A stretch of 37,872 nt of DNA. Origin: Frankia tisae. GTDB taxonomy: Bacteria; Actinomycetota; Actinomycetes; Frankiales; Frankiaceae. Each line of letters opens with the position of its first letter. The first letter of the stretch is position 1. Made by a program: the position numbers and the translations under genes. Of the stretch, positions 24,591 to 32,558 are shown piece after piece. The notes under the pieces are model-generated. The model worked only from the letters and a program-made list of their open reading frames with translations. It was not told the origin of the DNA and made no database searches. The DNA is taken from positions 1 through 37,872 of the forward strand of contig NZ_JANEZT010000015.1 of the NCBI RefSeq assembly GCF_025403405.1, read 5' to 3'.

Positions 24591-25352
24591 ATGCAGTCTC
24601 CGCCGGAGCCGTCTCCCGACACGACCGCTCACCCCGCTGGCGGCGCAGCGCTGCCGCCGGACCTCGTGGCGGTCGCGCTCAGCGTCGATCTGGTCCTGCT
24701 GACGGTCCGCAAGGAGCGGCTTCAGGTGCTGCTGGTGCGCCGCGGCATCGAGCCCTTCCTGGACCGCCCGGCCCTGCCGGGCGGCTTCGTCCGGCCGGGG
24801 GAGGATCTCGCCGAGGCGGCCGTGCGCGAGCTCGCGGAGGAGACCGGGCTGCGCCACCCGCCGGCGCACCTCGAGCAGCTGGCGACCTACGGCGCGCCGC
24901 AACGCGATCCCCGCGGGCGGGTCGTCACGGTTGCCTTCCTCGCGCTCGCGCCGCAGTCGCGCACGCCGATCGCCGGCACGGACGCCGCCGCGAGCTACTG
25001 GGCCCCGGTCGCGACCGCCGACGACGGGCCCGGACTGGCCTTCGACCACGCGACGATCCTCGCGGACGGGCTCGAGCGCGCCCGATCCAAGATCGAATAC
25101 AGTGCGGCGGCGACGGCGTTCTGCGAGCCCGAGTTCACGGTGGCGGAGCTACGCCGCATCTACGAGCTGGTCTGGAGCGCGCGGCTGGACCCCCGCAACT
25201 TCCACCGCAAGGTGACCGGGACGGCGGGCTTCCTCGTCCCGACCGGGCGTTTCACCACTCGGGACGGAGGGCGGCCCGCGGAGCTGTACCGACGGGGCGA
25301 CGCCCCGGTGCTGCATCCCGCGATGCTCCGGCCCGTCCCACGGCTACCCTGA
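24591..25352 (+). CDS. nrtR: NrtR-like Nudix/winged-helix transcriptional regulator
   Basis: Protein of 253 residues with a Nudix domain (~25-165) and a C-terminal winged helix (~178-220; FTVAELRRIYELVWSARLD, then NFHRKV), the layout of NrtR regulators, which sense ADP-ribose or other NAD-derived ligands. The Nudix box at 65-87 is complete (G65, E71, R79, E80, E83, E84, G86), so unlike many NrtR proteins it may still hydrolyse its ligand. The ATG lacks a Shine-Dalgarno site and lies just after TATGGT, so the transcript may be leaderless or nearly so. The gene is divergent from SPFH-NAD-kinase-like, with two matched palindromes between. Confidence 0.88.
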   Translation: MQSPPEPSPDTTAHPAGGAALPPDLVAVALSVDLVLLTVRKERLQVLLVRRGIEPFLDRPALPGGFVRPGEDLAEAAVRELAEETGLRHPPAHLEQLATYGAPQRDPRGRVVTVAFLALAPQSRTPIAGTDAAASYWAPVATADDGPGLAFDHATILADGLERARSKIEYSAAATAFCEPEFTVAELRRIYELVWSARLDPRNFHRKVTGTAGFLVPTGRFTTRDGGRPAELYRRGDAPVLHPAMLRPVPRLP

Positions 25353-25360
25353 GCGGGCCG

Positions 25361-25428
25361 GGTGGCCGCGGGCGGAAGGCGGCCGGGCGCCCGGGCGATC
25401 GGGGGGTGAACCCGGGCGGCCGGCCACC
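25361..25428 (+). terminator. Possible GC-rich terminator after the Nudix regulator
   Basis: GGTGGCCG (25361-25368) and CGGCCACC (25421-25428) can pair, enclosing further self-complementary GC blocks (CCGGGCGCCCGG). No T-run follows, as is common in actinomycetes. It begins 8 bases after the Nudix stop. Confidence 0.35.
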
Positions 25429-25554
25429 TCGACTATCTCACCGAAAGCACATACGGCGTCACTATAAGTTTTGAAGCATGCCGCCAGGGTTAACGACCGT
25501 GCCGGTCCGCGTCCTTGGTGACGATTCGTCGCCCGGTCCGAGCGCGCCTCCGGA

Positions 25555-26619
25555 TCAGCCGAGTTCCCGCAGCGCGGCGTTCTGACCGCCATCTGCCCGG
25601 CCCGACGGATTCCACGGGTCGTCGCCGTGGTGCGGCAGCCGTCCGAGGTCGGAGTCCGGCCGCTCGGAGTCCGGCCGCTCGGAATCCGACCTGTCGGCTG
25701 GGCGCGCCGCGCCCTCCAACTCGTCCACGGAACGATTCGCCGCCATCCGGTCACGCCCGAGGGCGGCGATGCCGGCGGCCACCATCACCATCGCGACGAC
25801 GAACGCCACCCGCTGGGCACCGTCCGGGGCCGGCTCGCCGAACAGCGTCAGCCCCAGGGTCACCGGCAGGAAGGCGGACACGCCACTCGTCACCGGGAAG
25901 GCGATCACCGCGGCCCGGCCCTGCAGGCCGCGCTGCTGAAGGCCGAGCGCCAGCACGGAGAACAGCACGAGGACGTACGGCGTCGGCGTGGTGAGCAGGT
26001 CGGCGAGCGCGGACTGGCCCTCCCGACGGTCGTTGACCGCCAGGCCGATCTGCCGGGTCGCGAGGGTGGCGATGGCGTAGCAGACGCCGGCGGCCGCGCC
26101 GAACCCGAACGCCGCCCCGGCGATCATGTGCCGGGCGGCGGCGACGTTCGCGAAGAACGCGCACACCAGCGCGAAGATCAGGCCGAGGACGAGGAAGGCG
26201 AGCAGGACGTCCGTGCTGGCCGCGGCGCCAACCTCGGCGCGCCGGGCGAAGGCGTAGGCGAGCAGGCCGACCCCGGCGACCATCGAGCCGACGCCCAGCC
26301 AGCCCGTCAGGCTGATCCGCTCACCGAGCACCCGCTGGGCCAGTAATGTAAATATGATCATATCGAGGGCCATCACCGGGGCGACCATCGCCACCGGCGC
26401 GACCGACAGGGCGTAGACCTCCAGCAGGAACGAAGCTGCCTCGACGGCGAGCCCGAGCAGCCACAGTGGGCGCAGCACCAACCGGGCCAGCAGGCCCAGG
26501 CCCAGGCCGGAGCTCTCCTCCTCCCGCCGGGCGGCCCGCGCCTGCACCAGTGGGGCGACCCCGTAGAGGGCGGCCGACACCATCGCGGTGGGAAGGCCGA
26601 GTGCCAGCGCCCTGCTCAT
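25555..26619 (-). CDS. EamA/NIPA-like multi-span membrane transporter
   Basis: Protein of 354 residues with about nine hydrophobic segments through residue ~290, arranged as in DMT-superfamily (EamA or NIPA-type) proteins: MSRALALGLPTAMVSAALYG at the N-terminus, VAPVMALDMIIFTLLAQRVLGE (~78-99), and a final VVAMVMVAAGIAALG. The last 65 residues are hydrophilic and contain a repeated SERPD encoded by a 15-base tandem repeat (25650-25689). It is 40 bases after the glycosyltransferase gene and on the same strand, so it may be the last gene of that operon and could move a lipid-linked or sugar product, or metal ions. The substrate cannot be inferred. Confidence 0.78.
   Translation of the reverse strand: MSRALALGLPTAMVSAALYGVAPLVQARAARREEESSGLGLGLLARLVLRPLWLLGLAVEAASFLLEVYALSVAPVAMVAPVMALDMIIFTLLAQRVLGERISLTGWLGVGSMVAGVGLLAYAFARRAEVGAAASTDVLLAFLVLGLIFALVCAFFANVAAARHMIAGAAFGFGAAAGVCYAIATLATRQIGLAVNDRREGQSALADLLTTPTPYVLVLFSVLALGLQQRGLQGRAAVIAFPVTSGVSAFLPVTLGLTLFGEPAPDGAQRVAFVVAMVMVAAGIAALGRDRMAANRSVDELEGAARPADRSDSERPDSERPDSDLGRLPHHGDDPWNPSGRADGGQNAALRELG
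25650..25689. repeat. 15-base tandem repeat inside the transporter gene
   Basis: CGGAGTCCGGCCGCT occurs at 25650-25664 and 25665-25679, then a diverged third unit starts CGGAATCCG. It encodes the SERPD repeats in the hydrophilic tail and keeps the frame at any copy number. Confidence 0.75.
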
Positions 26620-26659
26620 CCGCGCGCCATCCCGCTCACGGGTTCACCACCGACGCGTC

Positions 26660-28099
26660 TCACCAGTGGGCACCGAAGCCGATCTGCGCGAGGGCGGAGC
26701 CGAATGCCTGCTCCCACGCCTGCGGCCCGATCGCCACCCGGTCCGAGGGGGGCTTGACCCGGTCGAGGCAGGCAAGCGCGGAGCGGGTCAGCGACACCGG
26801 ATCGGTGTTGGTGACCTCAGCGTGCCCGCGCTCGAGCTCCTTCTGCAGATTGTCCCGGCCATGCCCTGGCACGACGTCGATGAGCAGCAGATCCCGGCCG
26901 ATCACCCGCGCCTCGCTGCAGGTGTCCCCGGAGGAGGTGACGACCAGGTCACTGGCGGCCATCAGCGCCGGGATGCGGTCGGTGAAGCCGAACGGGATGA
27001 CCTTGTGCTGCCGCTCGGACAGGGCGGTCAGCCGCGCTGCCAGCGGCTTGTTGCGTCCGGCCACCGCGAGCACGTAGATTCCCGCCGCCGCCATCGCCGC
27101 GGCGCCCTCGACCAGTGGCCCGAGCCCCCAGGAGCCGGACATCAGCAGCACGCACGGGGCGTCGGCCGGGATGCCGAGCGCCACGCGTGCCTCCTCCTGG
27201 CTCGGTGGGTCGTAGAACGGCTCGCGCACCGGGGTCGGCACGACCGAAACGAGCGCGTTGGGCGCGAACCGCCGCACGTAGCGGGCGGCGGTCTGCGAGG
27301 TGACCAGGTAAAGGTCGGTGTTGTCGTGCACCCACAGCCGGTGCACGCAACAGTCGGTGGAGAACACCGCGGTGACCAGGCCGGGGAACTCCGGCTTGAC
27401 CCGACTGGTCGCCGCGGCGCCGGTGGCGAAGATGGAGATGACGAGATCGGTCGGGTGTTCGGTGAGCTCCTCGCGCAGCGCCGGGACGACGTAGCGACTC
27501 GACGCCCGCTCGATCGCCAGGGCCAGCCGCCCGCCGGTGCGCATCTGGGAGAAGTGCACGGCGTCGTAGAGGCCCGGCACCGCGATCATCCCGCGGAAGA
27601 CCTTCTCCCCGCGGGAGCCGTTGCGCCCACCGAGCATGCGCAGGCTGTCGGCGGTCCGGGCGGTGAACCCGCGCCGGGCCAGCGATGCCCCGCACGCCTC
27701 GGCCATGACGTCGTGTCCCATGCCCAGCGAGCCGGACAGCAGCAGCGCCGATCCGCGGCGGGTCGACGCCTGCTCCGCCGCAGCCCCGGTGCGGTCCGCC
27801 GCGTCGGCGGCGGCGAACCCGTCGACGCCGTCGGGCGACCTGCCCGGCCGCGGCCGCGTCTGGGCAGGCCCACCACCGGCCCCGGCGAGCAGGGCCGTAG
27901 CCGCGGCCTCCTGCACCGCGAGACCGTCGATCACCGGTCCGCCGCGGACGGACGCCTTGTCGTCACCGTGACGTCCGGCAGCCGACACCGCCCCCGCCGG
28001 CCGGCCCTCCGCGGAGGGCCGGGTCGTGAGGGCGGCGGTCGCCGCCGGATCGCCGTTTTCGGATGGTCCGCTCACCGTGATACCGCCGATCTGCGCCAT
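26660..28099 (-). CDS. MGDG-synthase-like glycosyltransferase
   Basis: Protein of 479 residues. The first 110 are Ala/Pro/Gly-rich and probably disordered. From ~112, LLLSGSLGMGHDVMAEACGASL matches the N-terminal acceptor domain of monogalactosyldiacylglycerol synthase-type enzymes (GSLGMGH for G-x-G-G-G-H). The C-terminal GT-B donor domain contains VLLMSGSWGLGP (~293), and ASDLVVTSSGDTCSEARVIGRDLLLIDVVPGHGRDN, split near 385-420, where relatives bind the nucleotide sugar. The ATG at 28099 follows the epimerase stop by 2 bases with CGGAG upstream. It likely transfers the sugar made by the two upstream enzymes to a lipid or other acceptor at the membrane. Confidence 0.82.
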   Translation of the reverse strand: MAQIGGITVSGPSENGDPAATAALTTRPSAEGRPAGAVSAAGRHGDDKASVRGGPVIDGLAVQEAAATALLAGAGGGPAQTRPRPGRSPDGVDGFAAADAADRTGAAAEQASTRRGSALLLSGSLGMGHDVMAEACGASLARRGFTARTADSLRMLGGRNGSRGEKVFRGMIAVPGLYDAVHFSQMRTGGRLALAIERASSRYVVPALREELTEHPTDLVISIFATGAAATSRVKPEFPGLVTAVFSTDCCVHRLWVHDNTDLYLVTSQTAARYVRRFAPNALVSVVPTPVREPFYDPPSQEEARVALGIPADAPCVLLMSGSWGLGPLVEGAAAMAAAGIYVLAVAGRNKPLAARLTALSERQHKVIPFGFTDRIPALMAASDLVVTSSGDTCSEARVIGRDLLLIDVVPGHGRDNLQKELERGHAEVTNTDPVSLTRSALACLDRVKPPSDRVAIGPQAWEQAFGSALAQIGFGAHW

Positions 28100-28101
28100 G
28101 G

Positions 28102-29079
28102 TTACTCCGAGGACGCTGCGGAGACGTCTAGGTCGTCGACGGGCTGGACGGCCTGTGCCGGGGGCCGCCGGTTTGCCAGGTACCACTCGATGTACTGCCG
28201 TACCCCGTCCGTGAACGGGGTGGTCGGCTGCCAGCCCAGCAGGTCAAGCGCCCGCTGCGCCGACACCTCCCGGCCCCGGAAGTCACCCGGCCGGGCCGGC
28301 ACGTGCTCGATCGCCGTGCCGGGGAAGTGGCGGCACACTGCCTGCGCCATCTCCAGCACGCTGACCGCCTCGGCGCCCTCCAGGGCGATGGTGGCGTTCT
28401 CCGCCTCGGGCCGCAGCGCCTGCACGTGGGCGTCTGCGAGGTCGCGGACGAACACGTAGTTACGGAACTGCTGCCCGTCGCCGGCGACGGTGAGTGACTC
28501 CCCGCCGAGCGCCTTGTGGACGAACCGGGCCAGCACCAGCTCGTCGCGCATGCCGGGGCCGTAGGGGATGCCGTAGCGCAGGATCGTGAAGGGCAGCCCG
28601 TAGGTCTGCTGGTAGCTGTGCAGCAGCAGCTCGGCGGCGAGCTTCGTCGAGGTGTAGACGTGGCCGGCGCGCCCGAGCGTGATCTCGGCGTCCTCGGTGA
28701 GCGGCGCCGGATCTGCCTGCTCCCCGACCGCGCCGTAGACCCACACGGTGCTGGCGAACAGCACGCGGGCGACCCCGGCCTGCCGGGCCGCCTCGCAGAC
28801 GTTGCCGGTGCCCTCGACGTTGAGGCGCACCGTACGCGCCGGATCGGCATAGGCGAAGTCGACGTTGGACATCCCCGCGACGTGGAAAACCGCCTCGACC
28901 CCGGCCAGCGCCGCGGTCAGCCCCGGCAGGTCGAGCACGTCGACCTGCCGGCTGGTGGCCCGCGGGTCGCTCGGCCGGGAGTCGACGTCGAGGGAGAGGA
29001 CATCGTGGCCGGCGTCGAGGAGCCGGTCCACGACGTGGCTGCCGATGAACCCCGAGCCACCGGTAACGGCAATCTTCAT
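28102..29079 (-). CDS. NAD-dependent nucleotide-sugar epimerase/dehydratase
   Basis: Extended SDR of 325 residues. The cofactor motif is TGGSGFIG (6-13), with D31 after the second strand for NAD. The catalytic triad is visible: S110/T111 (FASTVWVYG), Y142 and K146 in VYTSTKLAAE. The substrate region has PYGPGMRDE (near 167). This is the family of UDP-glucose 4-epimerase and dTDP-glucose 4,6-dehydratase; the motif FASTVWVYG and length favour an epimerase or reductase. The ATG at 29079 was chosen; a GTG at 29085 overlapping the aminotransferase stop is equally possible. It is the second gene of the operon. Confidence 0.88.
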   Translation of the reverse strand: MKIAVTGGSGFIGSHVVDRLLDAGHDVLSLDVDSRPSDPRATSRQVDVLDLPGLTAALAGVEAVFHVAGMSNVDFAYADPARTVRLNVEGTGNVCEAARQAGVARVLFASTVWVYGAVGEQADPAPLTEDAEITLGRAGHVYTSTKLAAELLLHSYQQTYGLPFTILRYGIPYGPGMRDELVLARFVHKALGGESLTVAGDGQQFRNYVFVRDLADAHVQALRPEAENATIALEGAEAVSVLEMAQAVCRHFPGTAIEHVPARPGDFRGREVSAQRALDLLGWQPTTPFTDGVRQYIEWYLANRRPPAQAVQPVDDLDVSAASSE

Positions 29080-29081
29080 GC

Positions 29082-30218
29082 TCACGCACACCCGTCCAGG
29101 TCGAGACTCGCCAGCGCGGCGGCGAAGGAGGTGACCACGTGGTCGGCCTCCGCATCGGTCATGTCGGAATGGATCGGCAGGCACACGTGCCGAGCGCACA
29201 GGTCCTCCGCGACCGGCAGCGAGCGGCCCGCGTAGTCGCTGAAGACGGGCTGCTGGTGCAGCGGCGCCTCGTAGACCTCACCGCTGAGCGAGACTCCGTG
29301 GCGTTCCTTGAGCTCCTTCTTCAGCCGCGCCCGGTCGACGCCGGGCCGAGGCAGGACGATGTACTTGTAGTAGTTGCAGACGTCGTCCTCGGGCACCTGC
29401 AGGCGGACGACACCGTCGAGGGCGTCGAGAGCGGCGTCGTAGCGGGCGGCCACGGCGGCGCGGACCGCCAGGAACTCGTCGAGGTGGCGCAGGTGCACCT
29501 TGCCGGTGACGGCGTGCATCTCGCTGAGGCGCCAGGCATAGCCCTGCTTGATGTGGGTGTTACCGAGGAAACCCGCCTTGCCCTGGTCGCGGTAGATCAG
29601 CGCGGCCTCGTGGATCGCGGGGTCGGCAGTGACGATCATCCCACCCTCGCCGCTGGTGATCAGCTTGGTGGGGTAGAACGAGAATGCGCCCGCCGCCCCG
29701 AAGGAGCCGGCGTACGTCTCGCCGTGCCGGCAGCCGTGGGCGTGCGCCGCGTCCTCGACGAGCAGGAGGCCGCGGTGGGCGCAGAACGCCACGAGTTCAG
29801 CGATGTCCGGCGGGATCAGGCCGCCGACGTGCACCAGGATGACGGCCCGGGTGCTGGGGGTCAGGGCCGCCTCGACGTCACGGGCGGTCAGCGCGAGAGT
29901 GTCCGGACTCACATCCGCGAAGACCGGGTTCGCCCCAGCCCGGAGCACCGCGAAGGCGGTTGCGGCGAATGTGTTGGTGGGGACGACGACGTCCGCACCC
30001 TGAACGCCCAGACTTCGGAGAATGATCTCCAGCGCGGCCGTTCCACTGCTCACGGCCACCGCGAACGGGGCCCGGTGGGCGGCGGCGAATGCCGCCTCGA
30101 ATTCATCGGTATGAGCACCCAAGGTCATCGCACCGGTGGAAAGGATCTCGGTCGTGGCCGACGCGATCTCCGCGCGATCCTCCGGTGAGAAGACGATGCG
30201 CGCCGCGGGGACATGCAC
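29082..30218 (-). CDS. DegT/DnrJ/EryC1/StrS-family PLP aminotransferase
   Basis: Protein of 378 residues from the GTG at 30218 (392 from GTG 30260). AGGGG 7 bases before 30218 supports the shorter form. Seen: SSGTAALEIILRSLGV (~57-72) for the PLP phosphate, VEDAAHAHGC (154-163) with the pyridine-nitrogen Asp, and the PLP-binding K185 in SFYPTKLITSGEGG. Members aminate 3- or 4-keto nucleotide sugars, or in one branch make AHBA-type precursors. Here it leads an operon with an epimerase and a glycosyltransferase, so an amino sugar is the likely product. No lipid A-type partner is present. Confidence 0.9.
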   Translation of the reverse strand: MHVPAARIVFSPEDRAEIASATTEILSTGAMTLGAHTDEFEAAFAAAHRAPFAVAVSSGTAALEIILRSLGVQGADVVVPTNTFAATAFAVLRAGANPVFADVSPDTLALTARDVEAALTPSTRAVILVHVGGLIPPDIAELVAFCAHRGLLLVEDAAHAHGCRHGETYAGSFGAAGAFSFYPTKLITSGEGGMIVTADPAIHEAALIYRDQGKAGFLGNTHIKQGYAWRLSEMHAVTGKVHLRHLDEFLAVRAAVAARYDAALDALDGVVRLQVPEDDVCNYYKYIVLPRPGVDRARLKKELKERHGVSLSGEVYEAPLHQQPVFSDYAGRSLPVAEDLCARHVCLPIHSDMTDAEADHVVTSFAAALASLDLDGCA

Positions 30219-31104
30219 CTGTTCACCCCTGTCTTCCGAGTTATCCGTGTGAGCGGGCACTGCTCCGGATGCGCCGCATCACGGTGGCGCGCCGATACGC
30301 GGACCCCGGTCGCCCGGCACTGCGGCCCTGCCGCGATGTCGGGCCCGCGGGCATCCGCGAGACGGCGTCGCCGTGCTGCGGAACATCTCTGGCGGCCGCG
30401 ACCCTCGCGACCCCACGGCCCCGGATTACGCCGGTCTCCCGCCGACGCGACCGCGCCCCCTCCGACTCGTCCGGTTGCAACGCCCAGCTTTGTCAGTACA
30501 TGCCCAAAACAGGCTATCGACCCCGGTCGACGGCGCAGCTACGGCCCACACAGGTTATCTACGAAACATCTCACATCTGCCCGAACGTAGTCGAACCTGT
30601 CGGCAAAGCGACGCCAACTGTCGGACCGTTCATCTGTATCGCTGAAGACGCTCACTCCCGAGCGGACAGTGATTGAACGTGGGTGCCCCCTCCCTCCCCA
30701 CCGACGAGCCGGACGCCGCCGGGTGCACGGAGCATCCTCGCGCCTCCGATACCCGCTGTGGCATTCGGTCACCCTCCCGTCACCCTGTCGAGACGGAGCG
30801 CGCCCGTCCGGACTGGGATGATCGAGCGGACCGGCGGGGCAGCGGGGGACACCACGCGGCGGGGATCAACCGGTCGAGTGTGCCCACCTGGAGAAGCTGA
30901 TCGGCGGGGCGGGCCAGCGCCGCGGCGACCCGCGGGGGGTCGGGCCGGCGCGGCCCGCGGGCGCGGGCGACGACGTCGGGGCGTGGAGTGCAGCGACTCA
31001 GATTCACCCTGTGGGGGTGATCGGTGGCACGGCACCGGCCAAGGTCGGGATAGTGGAGCGACAGCTTCGGCATGCGCACTCTCCGCAGCCACCCAGACAC
31101 AAGA

Positions 31105-31169
31105 AGTCCCGGCGAAGCCACCTCACCTGACGTACGGGGGGAACGCAGGTGGAGAACTTCACCGGGACT
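31105..31169. repeat. Extended imperfect inverted repeat
   Basis: AGTCCCGGCGAAG (31105-31117) pairs with CTTCACCGGGACT (31157-31169) with one mismatch. Inside, CCACCT (31118-31123) pairs with AGGTGG (31147-31152), leaving a 4-base bulge and a 23-base loop. The right arm also overlaps a small stem TTCACC/GGTGAA (31158-31175). It could be a structured RNA, an attenuator, or remains of a mobile element end. Confidence 0.5.
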
Positions 31170-31260
31170 GGTGAAAGTGTACGACCCCCATCTGTCCGAT
31201 GCGACAGGACCAAAGTCACTAGCATATGACTCTTGCCATACGGCACCACAACGTGCTGGA

Positions 31261-31273
31261 CAATGGACCATTG
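31261..31273. repeat. Perfect palindrome CAATGG-A-CCATTG
   Basis: Six-base arms around a single A, immediately after the stop of the minus-strand metallophosphoesterase. It is not GC-rich and has no T-run, so a protein site or chance are more likely than a terminator. Confidence 0.4.
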
Positions 31274-31274
31274 A

Positions 31275-32096
31275 CTATCGAACCGCGCGCTGAAAGCTCA
31301 TCTCGCCACGGTCCGTGTCATACAACATCCAGTGGGACGGCTTGCCTCGGGCAGGCCCGACATTGACCACCAGCGTGGAGGTACCGGGCAGGCTCGCACC
31401 AGGCCGACGGGCGACCCGTGACGGGCCGTGTACCAGTACCGGCTGGCCTGGCTCGACGAGGAGCGCCCGGACGGTCGCAGCCGACCCCGCGAGCCGCGTC
31501 GCCGGGGCGTCCGCCGCATCGCCGCCTGACGCGGCACTCGACCAGACGATCTCGAACACAGCCTCCTGGTGAGTGTGCCCCACCACCACGACCGGCACCC
31601 GGGGGACGTCGGCGGCGACCGGCACCAGCAGGTCACGCCCGTCCACGGGGCTCTGCCCCGCCACCCCGGCCAGTTCGATCGCGCCGCCGGCGGGCTCGAC
31701 CGGGCCGCCGGCGGGCTCGGCACGACCGGTCGTCCAACGAATCTGGTGGCCGTGCAGGCCCAGGACGCCGTGCAGGCGATCCCGCTCCGGTGCGTCGAGC
31801 AGCACGGCGAGGTCGGGGGGCACCTGCCCGGGCCGCAGCAGCTCTCGGATGCGCAGCTCCTGGTTGCCCAGCACCCGACGGATGCCGGCGAGTCGCGACC
31901 ACAGCACCGGGTCGGGGTCGACCACCCGATCCAGCGGCCAGAACCGCGCGGGATCGTGCAGCCGGCGCGGGACCTTCGCCTCCAGGTAGTCGCCGAGGCA
32001 GACGATCTCGTCGGCCCCCGCCACCGCGGCGGCGGCGAGGATGCGCCGCAGGGCCTTCGGCCGGCCATGGAGGTCGGCAAGCACGGCATATCGCAC
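31275..32096 (-). CDS. Metallophosphoesterase with GNQE in place of GNHE
   Basis: Protein of 273 residues of the calcineurin-like family. Motifs: DLH (8-10) for metal, LGDYLEAK (34-41) with D36, GNQE (77-80) where the family has GNHE/GNHD, GLHGHQI (113-119) and GHTH (173-176). The metal ligands look intact but the usual catalytic His of GNH is Gln. A Pro/Gly/Ala-rich repeat (EPAGGPVEPAGGAIELAG) is inserted near 127-145. The start is GTG at 32096; upstream frame codons lack conservation. It may act on a phosphodiester or phosphate ester with altered rate, or bind without catalysis. Confidence 0.82.
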   Translation of the reverse strand: MRYAVLADLHGRPKALRRILAAAAVAGADEIVCLGDYLEAKVPRRLHDPARFWPLDRVVDPDPVLWSRLAGIRRVLGNQELRIRELLRPGQVPPDLAVLLDAPERDRLHGVLGLHGHQIRWTTGRAEPAGGPVEPAGGAIELAGVAGQSPVDGRDLLVPVAADVPRVPVVVVGHTHQEAVFEIVWSSAASGGDAADAPATRLAGSAATVRALLVEPGQPVLVHGPSRVARRPGASLPGTSTLVVNVGPARGKPSHWMLYDTDRGEMSFQRAVR

Positions 32097-32558
32097 CCCA
32101 TCAGCATCCCCGGTCCGCCGCTGCGTCGCCGAGCGCTCGCCGATCCCCACGCCGTGCCGCCGCCGAACGTTCACCGAGCTGCGGCCGAACCGCCCGGCGA
32201 ACAATCACCGCACCGTCGCTGGAACCGGCTGGCGCGGACCGGTAGCCGCAAGACGCCCAATGTCGGGCAATAGGTGCAAAGAAAGAACCCAATTGTAGCG
32301 GATGGCAATGCCGTCCGGTCCACCGTGGCCACACCGGGACCAGAAGGCTTAGGCTTTCCTGCGGATCGCGGTGTTCGTCGCACACAGGAATCAGCGAGGT
32401 GCTTGACTGCAACCCGTGCAGCGAGGGGATCCCCGCGGAGCGTGCCGACGGCCGGTTACGTCCCGCGTTTTATCGTCGGCGACGACCGACGGCACTTCGG
32501 CGAGACCGGCGACAGGCGATCCGCATGGTCACGCCCCCGGCCCGATCGAGGAGCTTTG
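32097..32558. other. Gene-free stretch between divergent genes
   Basis: About 460 bases between the phosphoesterase (minus) and the Sll0783-family gene (plus). I see no convincing gene. An AT-richer patch near 32265-32300 (GGCAATAGGTGCAAAGAAAG) may be a promoter region. The last bases carry GAGGAG, the ribosome binding site of the next gene. Confidence 0.45.

Larger units (their letters stand above)
30261..31274. other. Gene-free 1-kb stretch with structured element
   Basis: I find no supported gene. Frames on both strands (for example minus 30780-31271) are Arg/Pro-rich and match no family. AT-richer parts near 30470-30680 and 31180-31270 may hold promoters for the aminotransferase operon and others. 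An extended inverted repeat at 31105-31169 and a short palindrome at 31261-31273 are listed separately. Confidence 0.5.

Noticed and set aside
30780..31271. 163-residue minus-strand frame in the 1-kb gene-free stretch
   Set aside because: No family, Arg/Pro-rich C-terminus, and the inverted repeat at 31105-31169 lies within it. I considered a transposase remnant but saw no DDE or HTH motif.
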